Shown piece by piece: positions 27,845 through 35,697 of a stretch of DNA of 64,000 bases (its first letter is position 1; each line of letters begins with the position of its first letter). The notes beneath the pieces are model-generated. The model was not told where the DNA came from. It was given only the letters and a program-made list of their open reading frames with translations, and did no database searches. Both the position numbers and the translations under genes were made by a program. The DNA lies in NCBI RefSeq assembly GCF_036880965.1, contig NZ_JBAJMV010000002.1, positions 496,001 through 560,000 on the forward strand. The letters are read 5' to 3'. The DNA is from JAUASW01 sp036880965. GTDB lineage: Bacteria > Pseudomonadota > Gammaproteobacteria > Burkholderiales > Burkholderiaceae_C.

Positions 27845-29055
27845 CCAGCAATCTCCTCGGGACGCGTCAGATATCGATCAAGGCCCGACAAATGGGCCGT
27901 CCAGGCATAGGACTTCAGCACGCGTTCACGACCCGCCGCGCCGACGGCAGCAGCGTCGGCCGGTGAGCCAATCAGGCGCTCGACGGCAAACAGATAGTCC
28001 TGCGCAGATTCGGCGGCGACCAGCTCCCTGCCCTCCTCCACGTCCAGCGCCTCGACGCAACTGCGCGCCGCGACAACCGGGCGGGCCATGGCCATCGCTT
28101 CCAGCACCTTGTTCTGCACGCCGCGCGCCAGCCGCAGCGGCGCCACCACCACGGCGGCATGCTGCAGCCAGGGACGCACATCGGGCACGGTGCCGGTGAC
28201 GTTGACCACATCGCTGGCCAGCGCCTGCACGGCCGGCGTGGGACTGCGGCCGACGATGTGGAAGCGGACCTCCGGACGGCGCTCGCGCAGCTTGGGCAAG
28301 ACTTCGGTGGCGAACCACTGCACCGCATCCACATTGGGCCAATAGTCCATGGCCCCGGTGAACACCACGGGCACCTCGCCCGCCGCATACGGCGATTCGC
28401 GCCCTGCCGCAGGCTCGAAGAACTGCGCGTCGACACCGTTGCACAGGGCCTCGACCGGCGCAGCAGCGCTTTGTGGCGACAGCTTGCGGAACAAGGCCAC
28501 TTCCTTGTCGGTGACGAAGAAGGAGCAGCGTGCCTTGGCGGCCACCGCGGATTCATAGGCCAGCAGCCGTTCGCCTTCACGCTTGTAGAGCCAGGACATC
28601 GGCCAGCGATGGGCGGCGCCGTAGTCCGTCCACTTGGCCGAGTCGACGTCGACGAAGTCCACCAGCATCGGCAAAGCAGGCAAGGCCTCGGCGTACTGCG
28701 CCATCGAAGACGAGAACACCACCACGGCATCGATCTTGCCGCTGGCGCCAAGCTCCTGGACCCATTCGCTCAAGCCGGCGTCGCGGTAGTAAGGCAAGCT
28801 CAGGGCCTCACCGCTCAGCAGGCCACGCAGGCTGGCCAGCTTGGCGCGCGAGGGATGCAGGCGCGCGACATGGGCTCCGGCGCACATGGCGCGCACGGTG
28901 TCCACATGCTGTTCGTCGTCCGGGTCATCCACGAAGGTGCCGAGGAACACGCGGTGCTGCGCCTGCAGGTGCTTGAGCAGATGGAAGGAGCGCACCTTGT
29001 CGCCCTTGTTGGGCGGGTAAGGCAGGCGGTGGACGAGCAGGAGGATATTGGCCAT
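27841..29055 (-). CDS. PEP-CTERM/XrtA system glycosyltransferase (TIGR03087-like)
   Basis: A 404-residue GT-B enzyme. The start MANILLLVHRLPYPPNKGDKV with RSFHLLKHL after it is a signature of this exosortase-linked family. PMLVDFVDVDSAKWTDYG (about 135-152), VFTGAMDYWPNVDAV (about 232-246), and VVVAPLRLARGVQNKVLEAMAMARPVVA (about 310-337) are its other conserved parts. I chose the ATG before ANILLL rather than an in-frame start 285 bases upstream, which lies inside the FemAB gene. Role: glycan assembly in the XrtA operon. Its stop overlaps the exosortase start. Confidence 0.9.
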   Translation of the reverse strand: MANILLLVHRLPYPPNKGDKVRSFHLLKHLQAQHRVFLGTFVDDPDDEQHVDTVRAMCAGAHVARLHPSRAKLASLRGLLSGEALSLPYYRDAGLSEWVQELGASGKIDAVVVFSSSMAQYAEALPALPMLVDFVDVDSAKWTDYGAAHRWPMSWLYKREGERLLAYESAVAAKARCSFFVTDKEVALFRKLSPQSAAAPVEALCNGVDAQFFEPAAGRESPYAAGEVPVVFTGAMDYWPNVDAVQWFATEVLPKLRERRPEVRFHIVGRSPTPAVQALASDVVNVTGTVPDVRPWLQHAAVVVAPLRLARGVQNKVLEAMAMARPVVAARSCVEALDVEEGRELVAAESAQDYLFAVERLIGSPADAAAVGAAGRERVLKSYAWTAHLSGLDRYLTRPEEIAG

Positions 29056-29069
29056 CGACTGCTTCTCTC

Positions 29070-30116
29070 TCAGCCCAGGCTGCGCACGATGAACGGACCC
29101 AGCCAGTTGGCCCAGCTGATCGGCATGCGGCGCCAGGTCTTGATCAGGAGCTGGTACTTGGCATTGTTCGGGTTGTTCTGCGGAATGGCGTCGCGCTTGT
29201 AGAGCTGGTACTCGTAGTTCAGCGGAGTTGGCTCGAAACCCCAGTTCTTCTTGAAGCTGTAGGAGCCGGTGCCCTGCTTGCTGCGGCCATAGTCGAAGAC
29301 TTTCAAACCGCGGGCGCAGGCGCGACGCATCAGCTCCCAATACTTGAAATCATTGGCGGCCAGGTCGCGGGCGCTTTCGTCGTCGCCGGCGTAGTACGGC
29401 AACACTTCATCGCGGAAATAGAAGCTCAGCACCGAACTCAGGGGCCGGCCGTTTGCATCGGTCACCGTCAGCACTTCAGCGTCCTGGCCGAATTCCTTCA
29501 GGAGCGCCTCGAACCAGCGTCGCGGCATGGCTGGCGTGCCGTGGCGGTGGACGTTGTCGGCATAGAGTGCGAAGAAGCGGCCGGCGTCGGCATCGATGTG
29601 GCTCTGCAGCTCGTTCTTGATGCCCTTGCGAACCATGGCACGCTGCTTGCGCGGAATGGCCAGCATGTTCGCTTCTTCTTCAGCAAGAATTTCCTTGCGG
29701 AAGGTGACGTAGAGGTCTTGCCGCGGCCAGTCTGCATTGCGGGCATGAACCTGGCGCAGCTCCAGATGCTCGGCGCCGAGTTGGCGGGCGATGTTGCCGG
29801 CCTCGGCTTCCAGGGCCTTGGCCACGCTCTCGTCTTGAGCGACCACGCCGCCATAGACCGCAAAAGGCAGCCCCACCAGGGCATGGCCGAACAGGCGACT
29901 CTTCACCTGCGCCAGCGGCAGGATGCCGACGATGCGAGCTTCCTGCTCGACGTAAAGGAAGAAGCAGGCATGGCCCCAGACCTGGCTGATCACCCGCAGC
30001 CAGCCGGCGCGATGAAAGAAGCTGGCGTTGGGCTGCGCAAAGACGAACTCGTCCCAGCGCCGCATGGCTTCAGCGTCCTGTGCTTGCAGGCGCTTGACTG
30101 TGAAGGACGAGCTCAT
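29070..30116 (-). CDS. FemAB-family XrtA/PEP-CTERM system-associated protein (TIGR03019-like)
   Basis: A 348-residue protein with two GNAT-like halves. AQPNASFFHRAGWLRVIS (about 28-45) and the LPLAQVKSRLFGHALVGLPF segment (about 66-85) belong to the first half; NVHRHGTPAMPRRWFEAL, LSFYFRDEVLPYYAGDDES and VFDYGRSKQGTGSYSFKKNWGF (about 270-291) to the second. The FemAB family transfers aminoacyl or acyl groups; the XrtA-associated branch has no assigned substrate. It overlaps the deacetylase (30113) by four bases and is 14 bp from the glycosyltransferase downstream. Confidence 0.87.
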   Translation of the reverse strand: MSSSFTVKRLQAQDAEAMRRWDEFVFAQPNASFFHRAGWLRVISQVWGHACFFLYVEQEARIVGILPLAQVKSRLFGHALVGLPFAVYGGVVAQDESVAKALEAEAGNIARQLGAEHLELRQVHARNADWPRQDLYVTFRKEILAEEEANMLAIPRKQRAMVRKGIKNELQSHIDADAGRFFALYADNVHRHGTPAMPRRWFEALLKEFGQDAEVLTVTDANGRPLSSVLSFYFRDEVLPYYAGDDESARDLAANDFKYWELMRRACARGLKVFDYGRSKQGTGSYSFKKNWGFEPTPLNYEYQLYKRDAIPQNNPNNAKYQLLIKTWRRMPISWANWLGPFIVRSLG

Positions 30117-30988
30117 TGGGCAGCGGCAAGCGCATCAGCGCGGCGCCCGAGGAAGATCTCGTCCATCCGGCCCCAGTCAAAGTCGCGCAGCAGCTGGGCA
30201 ATGCGGCCCTCCATGCGCTCGATATTGACGTAGTGGCGGAAGCGGGTCTTGGCGTCTATGCCTTCGATGCGCGGCTGGCCGGCATCGATTTCCCAGGGAT
30301 GGAAATAGAAGATCGCCGACTGCTGCTCGCTCTCGTTCACGCGGCCCACCATCCAGCGCGACAGCGCGTAGGGCAGCAAGCGGAAATAGCCGCCACCGCT
30401 GCTGGGCAGGTTGCGACCGGCAAGGCGCAGCGTGGTGGGCGGAATCTCGAGCAGACCCTCGCGCACCGGATAGGCGAAGCGAGGCGCGTCGGGCATGCCG
30501 TAGTGGTCGTGCTTGACCGGGTAGACACTGGAGCTGTAGCGATAGCCCTCTTCCAGCAGCACGTCGAAAGCCCAGAGATTGGCCTGGCCGATGGAAAAGC
30601 TCGGTGCGCGGTAGCCGAGCACCGACTGACCGCCAATGTCTTCGAGCAACTGCTTGGCGCGGCGGATGTCTTGCGCAAACTCTTCGCGGCTCAGGTCGCT
30701 GACACGCTGGTGCCCATAGCCATGGCTGGCCAGTTCATGGCCGCCGGCAACGATGTCTCGAATCAGCTGCGGATAGCGCTCAGCCACCCAGCCGAGTGTG
30801 AAGAACGTGGCCTGCTTGCCCTCCTGCGCCAGCAGAGCCAGGATGCGCTGCACATTGCGCTCGACGCGGCACTCGCGCGAGTCCCAGTCACTGCGCTGGA
30901 TGTAGGGCGCGAAGGCCGAGACCTGGAAGTAGTCCTCCACGTCGATGGTCATCGCATTGCGCGTACCGCGCTGGGTGGGCATCAACAT
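30113..30988 (-). CDS. XrtA system polysaccharide deacetylase (TIGR03006-like)
   Basis: A 291-residue NodB-type enzyme. MTIDVEDYFQVSAFAPYI at residues 13-30 is the hallmark, with the catalytic Asp in DVED, then ATFFTLGWVAERYPQL (about 60-75), HELASHGYGHQRVS with the zinc His pair (about 83-96), and GYRAPSFSIG. Of several possible starts I chose the ATG at 30988, 19 bp after the wecB stop; a longer one at 31042 would overlap wecB and a shorter ATG is at 30982. It has no obvious signal peptide, which is usual for the family. It should deacetylate N-acetylhexosamine residues of the glycan. Confidence 0.9.
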   Translation of the reverse strand: MLMPTQRGTRNAMTIDVEDYFQVSAFAPYIQRSDWDSRECRVERNVQRILALLAQEGKQATFFTLGWVAERYPQLIRDIVAGGHELASHGYGHQRVSDLSREEFAQDIRRAKQLLEDIGGQSVLGYRAPSFSIGQANLWAFDVLLEEGYRYSSSVYPVKHDHYGMPDAPRFAYPVREGLLEIPPTTLRLAGRNLPSSGGGYFRLLPYALSRWMVGRVNESEQQSAIFYFHPWEIDAGQPRIEGIDAKTRFRHYVNIERMEGRIAQLLRDFDWGRMDEIFLGRRADALAAAQ

Positions 30989-31007
30989 CTTGCTTGCTTG
31001 CCTGCTT

Positions 31008-32153
31008 TCAGGCCCCGAGCCATTGGTAGAGGTCGGCGGCAATGCGCTCGGCCGTGTGGCCGTCCCAGTACTCGGGCACGCGACCGCGCTTGCCCTGGCC
31101 AGCCAGGATCTCGGCCACGCCGCGCAGGATCGCTTCGCGGTCCAGGCCGACCATGGTGTTGGTGCCCTGCTCCACCGTGATCGGGCGCTCGGTGTTTTCG
31201 CGCAGCGTCAGGCAGGGCACGCCCAAGGCCGTGGTTTCTTCCTGCAGGCCGCCGGAGTCGGTCAGCACCAGCGTGGCGCCACCCATCAAGCCCAGCATTT
31301 CAAGATATCCCTGCGGCGGCAACACGGCCACGCGGGACGGGTCCAGCATGTCCTTGAGACCGAAGCGCTCGATATTGCTGCGGGTGCGCGGATGCATCGC
31401 AAACACCAAAGGCAGGTCCTTCGAAACCGTGTCCAGCACGGTCAAGAGGGACCTCAGCGTCTCGGCATCGTCCACGTTCGAGGGGCGGTGCAGCGTGACC
31501 ACGCCATAGCCCTTGGGATGCTTGATCAACGCCGGGTCGAGCTGGTGCGAGGCCAGCGTGTCAGCCGGCGTACGCGCATGCGGACGGCTGGCTTCCAGCG
31601 AATCGATCATCACATTGCCGGCGAACACCACGCGCTCTTCGGCAATGCCTTCGCGCACGAGGTTGGCCAAGGCGCTGCGTTCCGTCGTGTAGAGGCGATC
31701 GGCCACCTGGTCGGTCAGGAGACGGTTGATCTCTTCCGGCATCTTGCGGTCGTAGCTGCGCAGGCCGGCTTCGACATGAGCCACCGGGATGTCTTTCTTG
31801 ACCGCGACCAGTGTGCAGGCCAGGGTCGAGTTCACATCGCCCACCACAAGGACGCAGCTGGGCTTGTGCTCGTCCAGCGCCGGTTCGAAACGCTTCATCA
31901 CCTCGGCGGTTTGCACGGCGTGCGAGCCAGAGCCGACTTCGAGATTGATATCAGGTGTGGGCAGGCCCAGGTCGACGAAGAGCTTCTTGCTCATGTCGGT
32001 GTCGTAGTGCTGGCCGGTATGCACCAGGAGCGCAGGAATCGGCGGCTGATGATGGGCCAGGGCGCGCAGGATGGGCGCCATCTTCATGAAATTCGGGCGT
32101 GCACCAACGATGCACATCACAGGGGCCAGGCTCTTGACTGCTGCTTCGCTCAT
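31008..32153 (-). CDS. wecB: UDP-N-acetylglucosamine 2-epimerase (non-hydrolysing)
   Basis: A 381-residue enzyme. CIVGARPNFMKMAPIL (about 14-29), HTGQHYDTDMSKKLF, VVGDVNSTLACTLVA, VAHVEAGLRSYDRKMPEEINRLLTD (about 117-141), VVTLHRPSNVDD and TDSGGLQEETTALG (about 291-304) are the family's active-site blocks, with His and Glu residues for UDP and epimerisation. It converts UDP-GlcNAc to UDP-ManNAc in the cytoplasm. It overlaps the ATPase gene upstream by four bases. With the dehydrogenase at 24959-26242 it points to a N-acetylated amino-sugar or aminouronic acid in the polymer. Confidence 0.93.
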   Translation of the reverse strand: MSEAAVKSLAPVMCIVGARPNFMKMAPILRALAHHQPPIPALLVHTGQHYDTDMSKKLFVDLGLPTPDINLEVGSGSHAVQTAEVMKRFEPALDEHKPSCVLVVGDVNSTLACTLVAVKKDIPVAHVEAGLRSYDRKMPEEINRLLTDQVADRLYTTERSALANLVREGIAEERVVFAGNVMIDSLEASRPHARTPADTLASHQLDPALIKHPKGYGVVTLHRPSNVDDAETLRSLLTVLDTVSKDLPLVFAMHPRTRSNIERFGLKDMLDPSRVAVLPPQGYLEMLGLMGGATLVLTDSGGLQEETTALGVPCLTLRENTERPITVEQGTNTMVGLDREAILRGVAEILAGQGKRGRVPEYWDGHTAERIAADLYQWLGA

Positions 32154-33226
32154 TCTCGTGTCTCGGTCGTGGTTGGCCGCACGGCCTTCACCAGTTTCTG
32201 CAGCAGACCCAGGGTCTGCAAATTGATCTTCTCCAGCCTTTGCAGGCTGGCCTCCAGACGCTGGAAGCGCTCCAGTTGCTGTGATTGGCTCAGCGCCGAG
32301 AGTTCACCGTCGAGCCGGCTCATCTCGCTATCGCGCAGGTCCAAATCGATCTCGACTTCACCGGTGAGCGAGCTCAGGTCGTCCAGCCTGCTGGCCGAGG
32401 GCTTGACGGGCACCGCAGTCTCGGCTTCGACGTCCCGCAGCACTTCCTGCACATCAGCCAGCGCCAAGTGGGTCTTGCCGGCCATGAAGCCCAGCAGCAG
32501 CAATCGGTCGCACAGCGAATTGATGCGCCGTGGAATACCTTGGCTGGCCTTGTAGATGGCCGGGAAGGCATCGGCTTCAAAGGTCGGCTTGCCGGCCGCA
32601 CCCGCGCACTTCAAACGGTGCTCGATATAGCGCTGAGTCTCGTCTTCATCGAGCGGGCCGATATGGCAGGTGGCCGCCACGCGCTGGCGGAACTGCTCCA
32701 TCTCGGGCCGCGCCAGGATGCCGCGGAACTCTGGCTGGCCGACCAGAAAGGTCTGCAAGAGCGACTGGTTGCTGAACTGGAAGTTCGACAGCATGCGCAG
32801 CTCCTCGACCGCGCGGGCCGAGAGGTTCTGCGCTTCGTCGACGATCAGGAGGCAGCGCTTGCCCAGGCTGACCTGGCTGACGAAGAAGGCCTCCAGCGTC
32901 ATCAGGAGCTCGGACTTCTGCAGGTCCTTGACGCGCACGCCGAAGGCAGCCCCCACCATGCGCAGCGTATCTTCTGCGTCAAGCTGAGTGGTGACGAGAT
33001 TGCCGATCACCACGTTGCTGCGATTCAGGCTGTCCAGCAGGCCGCGCAAGAGCGTGGTCTTGCCGGCACCGATCTCGCCGGTGATGACGATGAAGCCGTC
33101 ATTGCGCAGCACGCCATAGTCCAGATAGGCCTTGGCCCGTCGATGCTGCTTGCTGCCGAAATAGAAATTCGGGTCCGGGCTCAGCTGGAAGGGCTTGCTG
33201 CTGAGGCCGTAAAAGGCTTCGTACAT
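32150..33226 (-). CDS. XrtA/PEP-CTERM system-associated ATPase (ExeA-like AAA)
   Basis: A 358-residue P-loop ATPase. MYEAFYGLSSKPFQLSPDP is the family start, FIVITGEIGAGKTTLLRGLL (about 44-63) is Walker A, CLLIVDEAQNLSARAVEELRML (about 121-142) is Walker B, and SQGIPRRINSLCDRLLLLGF (about 233-252) is the sensor region. A C-terminal coiled coil of about 60 residues follows. It resembles ExeA-type ATPases that work in secretion. It is adjacent to the outer membrane protein at 33232, so it may energise or gate export. There is no transmembrane helix. Confidence 0.9.
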   Translation of the reverse strand: MYEAFYGLSSKPFQLSPDPNFYFGSKQHRRAKAYLDYGVLRNDGFIVITGEIGAGKTTLLRGLLDSLNRSNVVIGNLVTTQLDAEDTLRMVGAAFGVRVKDLQKSELLMTLEAFFVSQVSLGKRCLLIVDEAQNLSARAVEELRMLSNFQFSNQSLLQTFLVGQPEFRGILARPEMEQFRQRVAATCHIGPLDEDETQRYIEHRLKCAGAAGKPTFEADAFPAIYKASQGIPRRINSLCDRLLLLGFMAGKTHLALADVQEVLRDVEAETAVPVKPSASRLDDLSSLTGEVEIDLDLRDSEMSRLDGELSALSQSQQLERFQRLEASLQRLEKINLQTLGLLQKLVKAVRPTTTETRE

Positions 33227-33231
33227 GGCTG

Positions 33232-34764
33232 CTACTGGAACTGCTGAGTAAGGGTGGCGGTCACGGCGTTCTCGCGATAAGACTTCACGTCGCTGTTGAA
33301 ACGCGCATGGCGCAGGCTGAACGAATAGGAAAGGCGCCGCCCAAGCTGACCATTGAAGCTCCCCAGCAGGGTCTTGAGGTCGGTACTCTGGCCACTGCCA
33401 CTGCTGTCGGTCTTCTGGTCCGCAACTGTGAGGCTCACCGAGTTGGTCTGGCTCAGCTTGTGCGAAAGGCTCAGGGCACCCGAACGCTGGCGCAACACGC
33501 CGCCGCTGCTCAGGTCATCGTTGACCGTGCTGAACGGGTCGAGCCGGCGGGTCTTGGCCTGACTGAGTGTCAGCGTGGCAGTGCTGCGTTGGCCCAGCAG
33601 GGAAAAAGCACCGGTCTGCGAGCGGGTCAGGCTGGCCGCGCCAGAAAGGAAGCCGCTGTTGGCAATTGCATCAGCGCTGAGACCGCTGGAAAGCAGGAAG
33701 GCACGCACCATCAGGTCGCGCTTGACGGGGTCAGACTCCTGCGCCGTGAAGATGGAGTCGTAGAGCGCGTAGTTCGTTTGGCGGGTGCCACCGCCGACCG
33801 CGCCCGGGCCGTTGACGCCCTGGCTGTCGGAGTAGCGCCAGGACGAGCGCGACATGCGATGACTGAAATTCAGCGAATGCGCGTTGCCATAGTTGTGGCG
33901 TCGCCACTCGGCGTTCAGCGTCGTGCGCTCGGTCGGCGTCCAGTCCGCACCGAGGCTGTACGTGTTGCTGGTGACCTGGTCGAGCGTAATGAAATTGCTA
34001 CGCTCCTTGCCGGCCTGCAGGTTCAGGCCGAGGTCCATGTCGGGCCGGTAGCGCAGACCCAGCATGGCGCTGTCGGTCGAGGTCTTGCGGGCCTGGCCGG
34101 AACCTGTCGCACGCGAAGCCTGGGCCGACAGATTCCAGTTGATGATGCGCTCGACTCCACCCATGCCTTCGAGATTGAAGCTGGCCTGTGCACTGCGACC
34201 GTCACCGACCGTGGAATCCTTGACGCGGGTCTCGCTGCCCGAAATGCTGGCATCGTAGTTGGCCAGGCCGGCGAGCACGCCGCGCAAGCGCGGTGCAATC
34301 GTCAGCGACGCCATCTGCGACTGGTTGGCATTGCTCAGATACGGACTGACCGACTGTTCTGCACCAAGGGCCGAACGGGCCTGTTGGCCGACCGTGGCCC
34401 GCATATCGATGAGAAAACGGCCCTCGAGCAGGGCCGCGCTTGCCTGCGACTGCAGCCGGTGCTGCACCCGGTCGGCATAGGACGTGCGGTAGTACATCAG
34501 CCCGTCCATCGAATAGTCGAGCGATCCCCGCAACGTGCCTGTGTTGCTGCGCACCGTGAGCCCCGGCGACACCATACCGATCACAGCCTTGTCTTTGGGG
34601 CCACCGTTCAGGCCGATGTTGTCGGTCAAGGTGCCGCTCATGCTCAGCGTCGGCTTGATGCTGAGGCCACGGCGATCAGCACCACCATCCTCGCTCTGGC
34701 CCCAGGCCAGGCTCGTTGCCCCGAGCAGCAGCAGCGCCTGAGCCACACGACTCATCGTCGGCAT
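33232..34764 (-). CDS. PEP-CTERM system-associated outer-membrane beta-barrel protein (TIGR03016-like)
   Basis: A 510-residue protein with a cleavable signal peptide (MPTMSRVAQALLLLGATSLAWG). The rest is a series of alternating polar/hydrophobic strands ending in ATLTQQFQ, with a terminal aromatic residue as expected of an outer-membrane barrel. Segments such as GLSIKPTLSMSGTLTDNIGLN and LRGSLDYSMDGLMYYRTS match this family. It likely forms an export channel or partner at the outer membrane for the polysaccharide. An AGGGCAAGG sequence before the start (minus strand) is a good ribosome site. A longer in-frame start would overlap the kinase gene. It ends six bases before the ATPase start. Confidence 0.86.
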   Translation of the reverse strand: MPTMSRVAQALLLLGATSLAWGQSEDGGADRRGLSIKPTLSMSGTLTDNIGLNGGPKDKAVIGMVSPGLTVRSNTGTLRGSLDYSMDGLMYYRTSYADRVQHRLQSQASAALLEGRFLIDMRATVGQQARSALGAEQSVSPYLSNANQSQMASLTIAPRLRGVLAGLANYDASISGSETRVKDSTVGDGRSAQASFNLEGMGGVERIINWNLSAQASRATGSGQARKTSTDSAMLGLRYRPDMDLGLNLQAGKERSNFITLDQVTSNTYSLGADWTPTERTTLNAEWRRHNYGNAHSLNFSHRMSRSSWRYSDSQGVNGPGAVGGGTRQTNYALYDSIFTAQESDPVKRDLMVRAFLLSSGLSADAIANSGFLSGAASLTRSQTGAFSLLGQRSTATLTLSQAKTRRLDPFSTVNDDLSSGGVLRQRSGALSLSHKLSQTNSVSLTVADQKTDSSGSGQSTDLKTLLGSFNGQLGRRLSYSFSLRHARFNSDVKSYRENAVTATLTQQFQ

Positions 34765-34780
34765 GCAGAAGCCTTGCCCT

Positions 34781-35695
34781 TCATTCAGATTTGGCGTCAT
34801 TGCCATATCCGTAGCCATAGCCGTATCCGTATCCATAGCCGTAGCTGCCCTCGGAACCGGCATGGGCCTGGTTCAGCAGCATCATCTTCACGGGGCAAGA
34901 CTCAATGCTGGCCAGCGCCTGCTGGACAGCGCCTTGAAGCGTCTTGTCGGCGTGGACGACGATGAGGATCTGGCCCATGTGAGACGCAAGCACGCGCGAC
35001 TCGGTGGTCAGCAGCAAGGGCGGCGAATCGAAAATGATGATGCGGTCCGGGTAGCGCTGGGCCATGTCAGCCAGCAGCGCCGTCATCGCATCGCTGGCCA
35101 AGAGCTCGGTCGCCCTTGGATGCGGTGTACCGCTGGGCAGGATCGTCAGCTTGTCGATATTGGTGCGTAGCAGCACGTCAGCCATGTCGACCTGGTTTTC
35201 CAGCACGTCGAGGAGGCCCGGGCCCTGTGGCAGGCCCAACATGCGCAGCACCGAGGGGCGGGCCACGTCGGCGTCCACCAGCATCACGGTGTTGTCCAGC
35301 TCGGCTGCAATGCTCAACGCCAGGTTAAGAGAGGTAAAGCTCTTGCCCTCGCCGGCCAAGGCGCTGGTCACCATGATCAGATTGCCATGGGCGAGCTTGT
35401 CGGTACCCTTGCCCATCGCGTTCCGGATCAGCGGCCGCTTGATTACACGGTACTGATCGGCAATGAAGGTGCGGGGCGCTGTTGGCACGAGGAAACCCTG
35501 CGCCGCCAAGGCCACCAGGTCGAGCTCGACGCGCTTGGATTGCGTCGCCGACACTTCAAGATCTGCAGTGGCGGCCGGCAAAGCGGGCGGCAACTCAGGC
35601 ATGGGCGAAGCTTGCACCGGCGCATCCGGCAGTATCACGCCCGCCTGGCGCAGTTGCTCCAGCCTTTGTGCTGCTTGTTCGATCAGGCTGCTCAT
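34781..35695 (-). CDS. XrtA-associated tyrosine autokinase (BY-kinase)
   Basis: A 304-residue cytoplasmic BY-kinase. IMVTSALAGEGKSFTSLNLALS (about 107-128) is Walker A, TVMLVDADVARPSVLRMLGL (about 137-156) is Walker A', and RIIIFDSPPLLLTTES (about 218-233) is Walker B. The C-terminus carries seven Tyr-Gly pairs followed by NDAKSE, so the usual tyrosine cluster is a regular repeat. It phosphorylates itself on those tyrosines and works with the chain-length protein next door to control polymer length. I chose the ATG at 35695, two bases from the previous stop and after an AGGTGG ribosome site. An in-frame TTG at 35701 would add two codons and overlap. Confidence 0.9.
   Translation of the reverse strand: MSSLIEQAAQRLEQLRQAGVILPDAPVQASPMPELPPALPAATADLEVSATQSKRVELDLVALAAQGFLVPTAPRTFIADQYRVIKRPLIRNAMGKGTDKLAHGNLIMVTSALAGEGKSFTSLNLALSIAAELDNTVMLVDADVARPSVLRMLGLPQGPGLLDVLENQVDMADVLLRTNIDKLTILPSGTPHPRATELLASDAMTALLADMAQRYPDRIIIFDSPPLLLTTESRVLASHMGQILIVVHADKTLQGAVQQALASIESCPVKMMLLNQAHAGSEGSYGYGYGYGYGYGYGNDAKSE
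34802..34843 (-). repeat. seven tandem Tyr-Gly codon pairs at the kinase C-terminus
   Basis: Forty-two bases made of seven hexamers (TAT/TAC followed by GGC/GGA), giving YG seven times directly before NDAKSE. The repeats are in frame and the third bases vary, so this is a coding tyrosine cluster and not a uniform microsatellite. A change in copy number would keep the frame. Confidence 0.95.
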
Positions 35696-35697
35696 GC

